Below the pieces are notes generated by a model. It was given only the letters and a program-made list of their open reading frames with translations, had not been told where the DNA came from and did not search any database. This document shows, piece by piece, positions 10,229-20,100 of a stretch of DNA of 64,000 bases. A program made the position numbers and the translations under genes. How positions within the stretch are numbered: the stretch's first letter is position 1; the number at the start of each line of letters is the position of its first letter. Source of the DNA: Azospirillum sp. TSH64 (GTDB lineage: Bacteria > Pseudomonadota > Alphaproteobacteria > Azospirillales > Azospirillaceae). The DNA lies in assembly GCF_003116035.1 (NCBI RefSeq), contig NZ_LGQW01000015.1, positions 6,654,599-6,718,598 on the forward strand. The letters run 5' to 3'.

Positions 10229-11392
10229 ATGACGCTCACGACGCTGAGGACGCTGCTCGCCGGGGCCGCCGGTCTGGCGCTCGCCGCCGGTCTTTCCGCC
10301 GCGCCGCTGAAGGCCGAGACGGTGCTGACCGTGCTCACCGCCGGCGACCAGAACATGGTCGATTACGTCAACGAGTATCTGGCGCCCAAGTTCGAGGCGC
10401 AGAATCCGGGCGTCAAGGTGCGCGCCGCCGGCACCGGGCCGGGCGACGGCGGATCGCAGAAGATCTACGAGAAGCTGAGCGCCGAGGCCGCCGCCGGGGC
10501 CGCGAGGTGGGACGTCGACGTCGCCGTCATCCACCAGAAGATGGCCGGCCAGATGGTGCAGGAGAAGATGCTCTCGGCCTATGTCGGCGACGTCAAGACC
10601 GGCACGCTCGCCAGCCGCGACAGCGCCCGCAACGCGCTCGGTACCGACGTCACCGGCTATGTCCTGCCGATGTTCCACAGCCAGATCGCGCTGGCCTACA
10701 ACCCGGAGCTGGTGAAGGCGCCGCCCAGGACCTACGCCGAGCTGGCGGAGTGGGTGAAGGCCAACCCGAAATCCTTCGGCTACAACGGCATCAAGGGCGG
10801 CATGTCGGGCGTCGGCTTTGTCACCGGCTGGACCGCCGCCAACATCGGCGACGCCGCCCGGCTGGAGAAGGGCCCCTACGACGCGGCGATGAAGCCGGCG
10901 ATCGAGAAGGCGCTGTCGGGCCTGAAGGAGTTCAACAGGAGCGTCACGCTGACTCCCGGCAATGCCGGCACGCTCGACATGCTGAACCGCGGCGAGATCG
11001 CCATGGGTCCGGTGTGGGTCGACATGTTCTACAGCTGGCAGGCCGACGGCCGCCTCAACCCGGCGATGAAGCTCCAGCTGATCGGTCCGGGCATGCCCGG
11101 CCAGCCGATGTACTACACGGTCCCGGCCAAGGCCGCCAACCAGGACGCCGCCCGCAGGTTCATCGAACTGGCGACCAGCCCCGAGGTGCAGGCCGACGGC
11201 ATCGTCAAGCGCTTCAACTGGTATCCGGGCATCGACGCCGCCTATGTGCAGCCGAAGCTGGATGCCCAGACCTGGGCCAGGCTGTTCACCGACGTGAAGC
11301 CGGACGAGCTGGCGAGCAAGGGCAAGCCCTTCCCGCTGTCGGGCTATTTCACCGACATCATGGAAGCCTATGAGCGCACCGTTGCCAACTGA
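10229..11392 (+). CDS. ABC importer extracellular solute-binding protein
   Basis: A 387-aa periplasmic binding protein with a Sec signal of about 32 residues (hydrophobic LLAGAAGLALAAGLSA, cleavage near PLKA-ET). The mature part is type-2 binding-protein like (TVLTVLTAGDQNMVDYVNEYLAPKF, PMFHSQIALAYNPELV, GPVWVDMFYSWQADG). It is adjacent to cognate ATPase and permeases, so it delivers the substrate to that importer. ATG 10229 follows an AAGGGGG tract. The last 23 bp overlap the next gene, implying translational coupling. The ligand was not recognised. Confidence 0.85.
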   Translation: MTLTTLRTLLAGAAGLALAAGLSAAPLKAETVLTVLTAGDQNMVDYVNEYLAPKFEAQNPGVKVRAAGTGPGDGGSQKIYEKLSAEAAAGAARWDVDVAVIHQKMAGQMVQEKMLSAYVGDVKTGTLASRDSARNALGTDVTGYVLPMFHSQIALAYNPELVKAPPRTYAELAEWVKANPKSFGYNGIKGGMSGVGFVTGWTAANIGDAARLEKGPYDAAMKPAIEKALSGLKEFNRSVTLTPGNAGTLDMLNRGEIAMGPVWVDMFYSWQADGRLNPAMKLQLIGPGMPGQPMYYTVPAKAANQDAARRFIELATSPEVQADGIVKRFNWYPGIDAAYVQPKLDAQTWARLFTDVKPDELASKGKPFPLSGYFTDIMEAYERTVAN

Positions 11393-12296
11393 GGCCAACC
11401 GGCCAGCCCCCTTCCTCCGCAAAGGCGGGGGAAGGGACGCCACCGCCCTGCCCGTCACCGCGGCCTTGCCCGACTGGGTCTGGGGCGTGCTTCTGGTCCT
11501 GCCGGCGCTGGCGATGGTGGCGCTGTTCTTCCTCTATCCGCTCGGCCTGTCGGCGGTCAGCGCCTTCCAGGGCCGCGACGGCGGCTGGACGCTGGCGAAC
11601 ATCGCCAAGGCGTTCGAGCTGTACAGCCTCGACATGGCCTTCACGCTGGCCATCGTGCTGCTGTCCTCGGCGCTGGTGGCGGTGCTGTCGGTCGCCATCG
11701 GCGGCTATCTGACGCTCGGCGAGAACCGGCTGGCGGTCACAATGCTGCGCTGGCTCTACCGCTGGCCGCTGTTCATCCCCTTCATCGTCGCCGCCCAGAT
11801 GATGCGCTCCTTCCTCGCCAAGAACGGGTTGATGAACAATTTGCTGATCGGCGGCGGCATCATCGAGCCGTTGCAGGCGGCGAGCCTGCTCGACTGGCGC
11901 GGCGTGGTGGTGACCTTCGTCTGGAAGCAGACGCCCTTCGTGGCGCTGATGGTGGCGGGCGCCATGGCCTCGCTCGACCGCTCGACCATCGAGGCGGCGC
12001 GCGACCTCGGCGCCGGCCGGCTGCGCATCCTGGCCGAGATCGTCGTTCCCCAGGTCCGGCCGACGCTGGTCGTCGGGCTGATCCTCAGCTTCGTGACCAT
12101 GCTGTCGGTGATGTCGGTGCCGATGATGATCAACCCCAACAGCCCGACGATGATCACCGTGGACATGGCCTACCGCATCAACGCCCATGGCGACTACGGC
12201 GTCGCCAATGCTCTCGGCTTCGTCTCCTACGCCATGGCCGGTCTGGTCGGCTGGGTCTACCTGCGGCACGGCGTGCGCCAGGGCGGTGCGCGATGA
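11370..12296 (+). CDS. ABC importer permease 1
   Basis: A 308-aa inner-membrane permease of the binding-protein-dependent type. Six or so hydrophobic spans begin after a 30-residue cytoplasmic N-terminus (WVWGVLLVLPALAMVALFFLYPLG). The coupling EAA loop reads EAARDLGAGRLRILAEIVVPQ (about residues 208-228). It overlaps the binding-protein gene by 23 bp at its start and the second permease gene by 4 bp at its end, showing a tightly coupled operon. Confidence 0.88.
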   Translation: MSAPLPTEANRPAPFLRKGGGRDATALPVTAALPDWVWGVLLVLPALAMVALFFLYPLGLSAVSAFQGRDGGWTLANIAKAFELYSLDMAFTLAIVLLSSALVAVLSVAIGGYLTLGENRLAVTMLRWLYRWPLFIPFIVAAQMMRSFLAKNGLMNNLLIGGGIIEPLQAASLLDWRGVVVTFVWKQTPFVALMVAGAMASLDRSTIEAARDLGAGRLRILAEIVVPQVRPTLVVGLILSFVTMLSVMSVPMMINPNSPTMITVDMAYRINAHGDYGVANALGFVSYAMAGLVGWVYLRHGVRQGGAR

Positions 12297-13117
12297 TCAC
12301 CACTCTTGCACCGGCGCGGGCCCTCGCCTGGATTCCGCGCGGACTGGCCCTTGGGCTGCTGGCCTTCGTCATCTTCGGGCCGCTGACCAATCTCGGCCTG
12401 TGGGCGGTGGCGGAGAAATGGTACTTCCCCCACACCCTGCCGCTGCAATACGGCTTCTCCTTCTGGGAGCGGGTGTTCGCCCCGCGCTCCAACGCCATGG
12501 CGTCGCTGGCGACCAGCGTCACCATCGCGCTGCTGACGGTGGCGGCCTGCCTCGCCGTGTCGGTTCCCGCCGGCTATGCGCTGGCCAGGCTGCGGCTGCC
12601 CTGGCGGGGCGCGATCCTGCTGGCCTTCCTGCTGCCCCAGGCCTTTCCCAGCGTCGCCGTCTACATCAACGTGGCGCGCATCTTCTACACGCTGGGGCTG
12701 AACGGCACGGTGGCCGGCGTGGTGCTGGTCCACACCGTCCATGGGCTGGTCTTCTCCGTCTGGATCACCGCCGCCGCCTTCGCCGCCGTCGACCGCTCGC
12801 TGGAGGAGGCGGCGCGCGACATGGGTGCCGGTCCCTTGCGCACCTTCTTCGGCATCACCCTGCCGCTGGCGGCGCCGGGGGTGATGGCAAGCTCCATCTT
12901 CGTCTTCCTGGAATCGCTGGACGAGTTCACCGGCACCTATTTCGTCGGGGTGCCCGACATCTCCACCCTGCCGCTGCTCATGTTCAACGCCGGCATGGGC
13001 GGCAATTTCCAGATCGCCGCCATCACCGCCCTGATCCTGCTGGTTCCCTCGGTGGGCTTCATGCTGGTGATCGAACGTTTCCTCAAGGCCGACGTGCTGG
13101 CCAAAGTCGGACATTGA
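12293..13117 (+). CDS. ABC importer permease 2
   Basis: A 274-aa inner-membrane permease partner of the preceding gene. The EAA loop EEAARDMGAGPLRTFFGITLP lies near residues 178-198, flanked by hydrophobic helices (LGLLAFVIFGPL near the N-terminus, ILLVPSVGFMLVIERFL at the C-terminus). Start ATGA overlaps the upstream stop. With the ATPase and binding protein it completes a PotABCD/FbpABC-like importer. Confidence 0.88.
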   Translation: MITTLAPARALAWIPRGLALGLLAFVIFGPLTNLGLWAVAEKWYFPHTLPLQYGFSFWERVFAPRSNAMASLATSVTIALLTVAACLAVSVPAGYALARLRLPWRGAILLAFLLPQAFPSVAVYINVARIFYTLGLNGTVAGVVLVHTVHGLVFSVWITAAAFAAVDRSLEEAARDMGAGPLRTFFGITLPLAAPGVMASSIFVFLESLDEFTGTYFVGVPDISTLPLLMFNAGMGGNFQIAAITALILLVPSVGFMLVIERFLKADVLAKVGH

Positions 13118-13122
13118 CCCTC

Positions 13123-13878
13123 ATGGACATCCAGGTTCTGGGCGTCGGCGAAGCGGCCGACCCCTCCTTCGCCAATTCCTCGCTGATCGTCGCCGCCAAC
13201 GGCTTCCGCCTGATGATCGACTGCGGCCATTCGGTGCCGCCGGTGCTGTGGCGCGAAATGCCGGACCCCGACGCCATCGACGCGCTCTATTTCACCCACC
13301 ATCACCCCGACCATTGCTTCGGCCTGATCCCCACGCTGATCCGCTGGACCGACGACCGCCGCAGCAAGCCGCTGGACATCGTCACCACCGTCGGCGGGTG
13401 GAAGCAGCTGGCCCTGCTGTTCCAGGCCGGCGCCACCGATCCCGAGCGGTCACTCTCCTTTCCGCTGCGCTGGATCGAAACCCCGGAAGACGGCACGCTC
13501 GGCCCCTTCCGCCTGCGCACCGCGCTGACCCGCCATTCCATGCCCAACCGCGCCATCCGGCTGGAGGCGGGCGGCGTCGCCTTCGCCCATTCCGGCGACG
13601 GCCGTGCCACGGCGGACTCCGAAGCGCTGTTCCGCGGCGCCGACCTGCTGTTCCACGAGTGCCTGACGGTGGAGCCGGATCCGCTCCAGCCCTTCCACGC
13701 CGCCTTCAGCCAGCTGTCCGATTTCCCCGAGCGGCTCGGCGTCGGCGAGATGCGCCTCTACCATGTCCGCATGGGCGAACGCGACCGGCTGGCCGCCGCC
13801 TGCGCCGCCGACACACGCATGCGTCTCGCCCAGCCGGGGGAGCGGATCGTCCTCCAACCCCAGTCACCTGCAGCCTGA
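13123..13878 (+). CDS. MBL-fold metallohydrolase
   Basis: A 251-aa metallo-beta-lactamase-fold enzyme. The di-metal motif reads THHHPDHCFG (about residues 60-69), followed by further ligands in RHSMPN, HSGDGR and LFHECL; the C-terminal His is in LYHVRMG. This is the layout of RNase Z/phosphodiesterase-like MBL enzymes. It starts 5 bp after the last permease stop, so it belongs to the importer operon and may hydrolyse the imported ester (inference). It ends at a hairpin shared with the convergent ligase gene. Confidence 0.82.
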   Translation: MDIQVLGVGEAADPSFANSSLIVAANGFRLMIDCGHSVPPVLWREMPDPDAIDALYFTHHHPDHCFGLIPTLIRWTDDRRSKPLDIVTTVGGWKQLALLFQAGATDPERSLSFPLRWIETPEDGTLGPFRLRTALTRHSMPNRAIRLEAGGVAFAHSGDGRATADSEALFRGADLLFHECLTVEPDPLQPFHAAFSQLSDFPERLGVGEMRLYHVRMGERDRLAAACAADTRMRLAQPGERIVLQPQSPAA

Positions 13879-13884
13879 GCATCC

Positions 13885-13911
13885 GCCTTGCCGGGCGGTC
13901 CGCGGCAAGGC
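13885..13911. terminator. Bidirectional hairpin between convergent operons
   Basis: Perfect 9-bp arms GCCTTGCCG (13885-13893) and CGGCAAGGC (13903-13911) with a 9-nt loop fill the 36-bp gap between two convergent stop codons. No U-tract follows, so intrinsic termination strength is uncertain. Confidence 0.6.
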
Positions 13912-13914
13912 CGG

Positions 13915-15591
13915 TCAGGCCAGCTGCGGAATCGCTCCCGCCTGCCAGCGGCGGCGGATGACCGCGGTGCGCTTCTTGCCGCTGGAGGTCTTCTCGATGG
14001 TTCCCTTGGGCACGACGGCGATGTCGGTCGGCACGAAGCCGAAGCCGTCGAGGATGCAGCGCCGGATCGCCGTCAGCCGTCCACTGACGACCGGCGGCGG
14101 CGACGCGGCGTTGCCCTCGACCAGCAGCACCTGACGCGGCCCGCCGGGCTCGTCGGCACCGAACAGCACCGCGCGTCCGGGACCGACGAACGGCAGGGAT
14201 TCGACCTCCAGCTCGACATCGGCGGGGATGACGTTGCGGCCGCCCACCACCAGCATCTCGTCCTTGCGGGCGACGAAGAACAGCTCGCCATCGTGCAGGA
14301 AGCCCAGATCGCCGGAGCGCATCCATCCCCGGCCAAGTGCCCGCTGCGTCATCGCCTCGTCCCGCCAGTAGCCGGGGGTGAGGCAGGGGCCGGCGACCGT
14401 GATCTCGCCCAGCCTCATCTCGCCGAGCGGACATCCCGCCTCGTCGCGCACGATGAGGTCGCAGGCGTCGTTGGGCTTGCCGACCGAGACGAGTTCCAGC
14501 GCTTCGCCGTCCCCGTCTTCGGTCAGAACCCGGCCCCCTGGAGCGATGCGCACGCGCAGCCGGCGCAGCCCCGGTTGGCGGCTGTGGGTGCAGCCCAGCG
14601 TGTATTCCGCCATGCCATAGCCGGCGCGCAGCTGCGACGGCGGCATCCCCAGCGGCGCCAGCACCGCCGCCGCCTCGTCCAGCACCGCCGGGCTGATCTT
14701 CTCGGCGGCGACATAGAGGATCAGCGCCGACAGGTCGCAGCCGCGGCCATGCAGGCGGCGCACCCCGCGCAGCGTCGCCGCCAGCACCGAACTGGTGGAG
14801 AAAGTCAGATCGCTGCCCCGCGCGGCCATCGCGGCGAACCAGCGTGCCGGATTGCGCATGTACCAGGCGGGGGGTGCGGCCATGGCATCGGCGCCGGTGA
14901 ACAGCGGCAGCAGGATGCCGATGAACAGCCCCATGTCGTGATAGAAGGGCAGCCAGGACGCAATCGAGCGCGGCGGCCGGCCGCTGCCGGCGGCCGCATA
15001 ATTGTCGGCAAGCTGGCGGAGCTGCGCCATCACCATGGCGTGGGTAACCATCACGCCCTTGGGCTGCCCGGTGCTGCCCGAACTGAACTGGATCAGCGCC
15101 AGCCCGTCGGCCCTGCACTCGCCATCGCCGCCGGCCGGAGGCGACCGCTCGAGCGGCGCCTCCAGCGCCTCCACACTGGTCAGCAAAGGGTCGAGCTGCG
15201 GAACGGCGGCGGGACGGTCGGTCACCACCAGCCGGGCATCGCTTCGCCGCGTCACCTCCAGCAGGAAGCGCAGGAAGCCGCCCGCCCGGTCGCTGCCGCC
15301 GACCGCATCTGAAGCCGTTCCCGAAGCCGTTCCCGACCAGGGCCGCAGCGGCACCGGCACGGCTTGCAGCCGCCACAGCGCCAGCAGCAGGCAGACCGCG
15401 GCCGATCCGGTGTCGAGCAGCATCACCACGCGGTCGCCCGGCCGGATGCCGCGGGCCGCCAGCCCGGCGGCGATGGCGCCGGAGCGGGTCCGCAGCTCCG
15501 AAAGCCGCCGCTCCATCCCTTCGGCGGGAAAATGCCACAGCGGGTCGCCTGCCGCCCCGCCATGGTCGAGCCAGTTCAGAAGCCCCGCCAT
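13915..15591 (-). CDS. Fatty-acyl-AMP ligase (FAAL-like)
   Basis: A 558-aa adenylate-forming enzyme that would activate a fatty acid to acyl-AMP and pass it to an acyl carrier protein. The P-loop is FSSGSTGQPKGV (about 169-180); WLPFYHDMGL, GYGMAEYTLGCT, MRSGDLGFLHDGELFFVARKDEMLVVGGRNV and VPKGTIEKTSSGKKRT are FAAL hallmarks, including the final catalytic Lys region. Start ATG 15591 follows GAGGCGGCG and lies 7 bp after the ketosynthase stop; a start at 15627 would overlap it. It is the last gene of the 27-kb operon and, with the ACP and ketosynthase, forms an acyl-chain module. Confidence 0.87.
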   Translation of the reverse strand: MAGLLNWLDHGGAAGDPLWHFPAEGMERRLSELRTRSGAIAAGLAARGIRPGDRVVMLLDTGSAAVCLLLALWRLQAVPVPLRPWSGTASGTASDAVGGSDRAGGFLRFLLEVTRRSDARLVVTDRPAAVPQLDPLLTSVEALEAPLERSPPAGGDGECRADGLALIQFSSGSTGQPKGVMVTHAMVMAQLRQLADNYAAAGSGRPPRSIASWLPFYHDMGLFIGILLPLFTGADAMAAPPAWYMRNPARWFAAMAARGSDLTFSTSSVLAATLRGVRRLHGRGCDLSALILYVAAEKISPAVLDEAAAVLAPLGMPPSQLRAGYGMAEYTLGCTHSRQPGLRRLRVRIAPGGRVLTEDGDGEALELVSVGKPNDACDLIVRDEAGCPLGEMRLGEITVAGPCLTPGYWRDEAMTQRALGRGWMRSGDLGFLHDGELFFVARKDEMLVVGGRNVIPADVELEVESLPFVGPGRAVLFGADEPGGPRQVLLVEGNAASPPPVVSGRLTAIRRCILDGFGFVPTDIAVVPKGTIEKTSSGKKRTAVIRRRWQAGAIPQLA

Positions 15592-15598
15592 CGCCGCC

Positions 15599-16834
15599 TC
15601 ACACCGCCCGCACGGCGATGGCCGCATTGACGCCGCCGAAGGCGAAGGATTGCGAGACGGCGGCGCCGAAGCGATGGGCGCGCGCCTCGTTCGGCACGCA
15701 GTCGATGTCGCAGTCGGGGTCGGCCCCCTGGTAATTGACGGTCGGCGGCGCCACGCCGCGGGTGAGGCCGAGGATGGTGGCGATCAGCTCCAGCGCGCCG
15801 GCGGCGCCGAAGGTGTGGCCGATCTGCGATTTGGTGGAGGACATCATCAGCCGCGCCGCATGGGGACCGAACACCGCATGGGCCACCTGCGTTTCCACCC
15901 GGTCGTTCAGCGGCGTCCCGGTGCCGTGGGCATTGAGATAGCCGATCTCGTCGGTGCGCAGTCCGGCATCGGCCAGGGCCTGCATCACCGCCCGGACCGG
16001 GCCGCGGATCGTCGGCTGGACGGTGTCGGTGGCGTCGCTCGACATGCCGAAGCCGGCGATCTCGGCCAGCACCGGGGCGCCGCGCCGATCGGCGGACTCC
16101 ATCGTCTCGATGACCAGGATGCCGGAGCCCTCGCCCAGCGCCAGCCCGGAGCGGCCGGAGGAGAAGGGGCGGCAGGTGTCGGAGGCGATGGTCCGGGCCG
16201 CGTCGAAGCAGCGCATCACCGCATAGATGACGTTGGCCTCGGTCCCGCCGGTCAGCGCGCGTTCGGCATAGCCGTGGCGCACCATCATCGCCGCCTGCGA
16301 GATGGCGTGCGACCCGGAGGCGCAGCCGGTGGCGACGACGAAGGACGGCCCGAGGATGCCGTGCTCGATGGCGATCATGCCGCAGGCGGCCTGGTGGTTG
16401 GTGCGCGGCACCGTGGTCGGATGGGCGCGCGGCCGGCGGTTGGCGAACAGGTGGATGGCCGTCTCCTGGCGCGACAGTTCGCCGCCGCCGCCGCAGCCGA
16501 GCACGATGGCCGCATCGGTCAGGTCGGCGGAGGTCAGGCCGGCGGCGGCGATGGCCTCCCGTGCCGCCAGCAGCGCATACTGCACGAAGGGTTCGCAGGT
16601 CAGCAGCTGCGCCTCGCTGAAATGATCCAGCGGCCGGTAGCCGGCGACGGTCGCGGCGGGACGGATCACCTCCATCCCCTCGAAGGTCCGGCGGGTGGGC
16701 TGGATGGCCGTGCGCGCCTCGGTCACGCCCTGCCAGAAGGCGGGAAGGCCGACGCCGAAGCCGGTGACGGCGCCCACGCCGGTCACCACCACCCGGTGCG
16801 AGCCGTCGGGGCGGCGGTACCGACCGCCTGTCAT
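15599..16834 (-). CDS. Beta-ketoacyl-ACP synthase (FabF/NodE-like)
   Basis: A 411-aa thiolase-fold condensing enzyme. The catalytic triad is intact: Cys171 in VATGCASGSHA, His303 in NAHGTGTPLND and His340 in KSQIGHTFGAAG, with Lys335. The nucleophile loop reads TGCASG instead of the housekeeping TACASS, and the gene is linked to a dedicated ACP, so it is a specialised synthase resembling NodE or polyketide/aryl polyene systems rather than the primary FabF. It overlaps the ACP gene by 4 bp and is followed after 7 bp by the FAAL gene. The acyl product is unknown. Confidence 0.88.
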   Translation of the reverse strand: MTGGRYRRPDGSHRVVVTGVGAVTGFGVGLPAFWQGVTEARTAIQPTRRTFEGMEVIRPAATVAGYRPLDHFSEAQLLTCEPFVQYALLAAREAIAAAGLTSADLTDAAIVLGCGGGGELSRQETAIHLFANRRPRAHPTTVPRTNHQAACGMIAIEHGILGPSFVVATGCASGSHAISQAAMMVRHGYAERALTGGTEANVIYAVMRCFDAARTIASDTCRPFSSGRSGLALGEGSGILVIETMESADRRGAPVLAEIAGFGMSSDATDTVQPTIRGPVRAVMQALADAGLRTDEIGYLNAHGTGTPLNDRVETQVAHAVFGPHAARLMMSSTKSQIGHTFGAAGALELIATILGLTRGVAPPTVNYQGADPDCDIDCVPNEARAHRFGAAVSQSFAFGGVNAAIAVRAV

Positions 16835-17109
16835 GCCGTCACCTCTCTGGTGGCGGCCAGACGCCGGACCAGCACCTCCAGCTCGCCGCAGGTCTCGAAG
16901 ACGTCCAGCCCCTCGTCGACGATGCCGACGCCGAACATCTCCTCGATCTCGAAGGTGATGGTGATGACCTGGATCGACGCCAGCCCCAGCCGGTCGAAAC
17001 GGGTGTCGGGCGTGAACTCGGTCTCGCGCAGGCTGGGCACGACCTTGACGATACAGTCCTTGATACCGCCCCAGACCGGGCTGTCGGCGAAGGGGGTGGA
17101 GTCGGGCAT
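16831..17109 (-). CDS. Acyl carrier protein (specialised)
   Basis: A 92-aa acyl carrier protein. The four-helix pattern is visible, with the phosphopantetheine serine predicted at Ser45 in RLGLASIQVIT, followed by the helix FEIEEMFGVGI typical of helix II/III. The usual Asp before the serine (DSL) is replaced by Ala, which is uncommon and may restrict which phosphopantetheinyl transferase or partner recognises it. It begins 58 bp after the 1765-aa gene and overlaps the ketosynthase start, so it is made as part of the long operon. Confidence 0.8.
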   Translation of the reverse strand: MPDSTPFADSPVWGGIKDCIVKVVPSLRETEFTPDTRFDRLGLASIQVITITFEIEEMFGVGIVDEGLDVFETCGELEVLVRRLAATREVTA

Positions 17110-17167
17110 CGGCGTTCCTTCGGTTGAGGTCGATTGGGTGGCGGGACGGCGGCGGCGCGGGGCCGGG

Positions 17168-20100
17168 TCAGCCGGTGGTGACCGGCAGGTCCAGCTCGCT
17201 GGAGACCGGCGCCTGCCCGTTACCGGAGATGGTCAATGTTAGCACAGTCGATGCCGATGGCGCTGTAATGGTTGCCTGTCCCGTCTGTTTTGTCGTGTCG
17301 AGTGGAACAGATATCGCGGTTTGGTTGCCAACTGCCAGGGTCGCCGACGTCGCGTTCAATGTCTGGTAGCTGACCGTCACGCTGGCGCCCGGAGCGGCGG
17401 GGCTCGGCGTCGCGCTGAGGAGCTGGACCTGGAGATACGGCCCCGGACCGAGATGGGCGACCAGCGGCCCGCTTCCCGCACCCGGACCATAGGCGGTCAG
17501 CGTGTAGTCCTGGCCGCTGGTGCTCAGGGTCGGCGATCCCGGAGAGGGATTGGCCACATTGTAGCTGACCTGGGTCAGGGTGGAGTCGGTGTAGCGGAAC
17601 CAGCGGATCCGCACCGGATTGAAGGTGACCGTCGCCGTCCGGTCGACCGGCCCCTGATAGCCCAGCGCCTGCAACGAAAAGGTCACGCTGGATTGGTTGC
17701 CGGTCAGGTAGCTGCCGGGCACCACGGTCTGCTGCCCCTGGGCGCCGACGCGCTGCGCGCCGCTGGGGCTGGACAGATAGAGCGGGGTGACGGCGTAGCT
17801 GCTGCTCCAGCTCAACACCGCGCTGGCGTCGGTGTCGATCGGGCCGGTCGGATCGCAGGACAGCGTGGCGCTGACCGGCCCGAGATAGGCGGTGGCGACG
17901 GCCTGCTTGAACTGACGGTCGTCGGTGTAGAGCTGGAGCGTGTAGATCGTCTGCGCCTGCGACACCGGCATTTGCAGGCTGTCGGTGAAGCTGCTGCCCT
18001 GCACCGGGCGCTTGATGCCGCCGGGCTGGATCAGCACGTAGCTGCCGCCCGAAACCGTCCAGTTCAGCGTCGTCGACTGTCCCTGCGCGACGGTGATCGG
18101 GTTGGCGTAGAATTGCTGGATCGCCAGCGGCTGGTTGGTCTTGACGATGGTGACGGCCGTGGTTCCGCCGCTTGTGAAGCTCTCCTGGATCGGGAAGGCG
18201 GCGGTTCCGACCGTATCGTTGACCACCAGGCTGTTGAAGTAGAGCGACAGGCTGCCACCCGCCGCCAGGGCCGGGCCGGTCAGCTTGATGTAGGGCGGGT
18301 TGGTGCTGAAGAAGGGCAGTGCCAGCCACGTCGGCGTGCTGGTGGTCACCGAAACCCCGCCCAGGCTGGTGGCGATGGCGTCGGCGCCGGTGCCGACCGG
18401 AATCTTGACGTAGATGGTCTGGGTGCCCGTCAGCGCGGACGACGCGTTGGGGTTGGTGATCGTCAGCGTCGGCGCGGTCGTCGCGCCGATGATCAGGCTG
18501 TTGGGGTCGAACCGGTACTGGTAATAGGCCGGCGTGGTCGCCGTCGGGGCCGCTGCTGCCATGGTCTTGTACCTCTCATGGAACTGCATGTGGGCGAGCG
18601 TCCGGTCGGCGACGGGCCGGGCCGCCGCGAGCGGGCCGCCGGATTGGCCGCTGGATGGGGTGGGCACCAGCCCCAGCCAGCCTTCGCGCGCCGACGGTAT
18701 GGCCGTCGGCAGGAGCGCCTGGGGCTGGCTGCTCTTCAGGTTCGCGACCGTCTCCCACAGGGTGACGCCGGTCCTGGCGATCCACGACCAGGTGCCGGAG
18801 ACGTTGCCGGGCAGCGGCATCTGCACCTCGCGCGGGTCGATCAGGAGCGGGCCGACGCGGAAGGTGGCCAGCAGGGTGTTCATCGCCGAAACGACCCCCG
18901 GCGGCAGCGAGACCGTCTCCACCGGCAGGATGCCCGAGACGGCGGGGATGGAGCCGCGCGGGTCCATCAGCACCGTCAGCCGGTGGACCGGCCCGTCGGG
19001 CAGCAGGGTGAAGGACGGGTCGGGGTTCAGATAGCCCGAGGCGGTGGCCGGGCTGTCCCCCGCCAGCAGGGCCGGCAGCCGCGCCATCGCCCGGCCGAGG
19101 TTGCCGCGCGGGTTGCCGGTCCGCGACGACAGGGCGCGGCGCACGGTGCCGAAGGCGGTGTCGAAGCCGCGCAACGGGTTCAGCAGCGAGTAATCGTCGT
19201 CGAGGAAGAAGCCGAGCGCGCCGTTGCCGTCATAGGCGATGTCGCCGACATAGACGGGGAAGGGCATGGCGGTGACGCCGCCGTCGTCGTTCTGGCCGGT
19301 GGCCGCCCAGGACTGGTCGTAGGCCGGGTCGCCGTCGAGATGAAGCGCGATGTCCGCCCGCACCACCGCCACCGGCTGCCCGATCAGCACCGCGAGATTG
19401 TCGCCGTCCGGCTGCGGCGTCGCCGTGGTGCGCCACAGCGTGACGTCGATGACGTCCAGCAGATCCTGCAAGGCCTGATCGCCGGAGACCGGCCCCTGGG
19501 CCAGCAGCCCTTGCACGAAGCCGAGAAGATGGGCGTTGCCGATGGCCGGCGGCGACCCCAGCGGCAGGTTCAGCCCCGGCGCCGGATCCCAGCGGATGCC
19601 GCGGCCGGTGTCGGTCTCCACCGGCAGGATCTCGCCCAGCGGCGTCCCGTCGGCGGCGAACACCTGCACGCTGTTGTCCAGATGGTTGGGCAGCAGCCAG
19701 CCGGCGACCGGGCTGGTCAGGTTGGACGAGTTGGTGGGGATCTCGTCGTCCTCGGCGTCCAGCAGGCTCAGCGCCACGCGGGCGGGCTGCTGGATGCGCG
19801 GCGCCACCTGGACGAAGCGCTTGTTGTCCTGGCCGCCGGCGTCGGGAGTGGTGACGCTCTTGGAGCGGATCGGCAGCACGTCCTGGCCGGGGTTGGTGGT
19901 GCGCAGGATCTGTCCGAAGGCGTCCACCACCCAAAGCTGGTTGATGACGTAATGGCCGGACCGCACCGGGTAGAAGCCCGGCGCACTGCCGTCGGTCCCG
20001 CTGCCCGGCAGCGGCACGACGGACGGCGCCAGCTCCAGCCAGTTCTCGATGGCCGGATCGTCGCTGGTCAGCTCCGTCATCTGGCCCTGCTGCATCAGCA

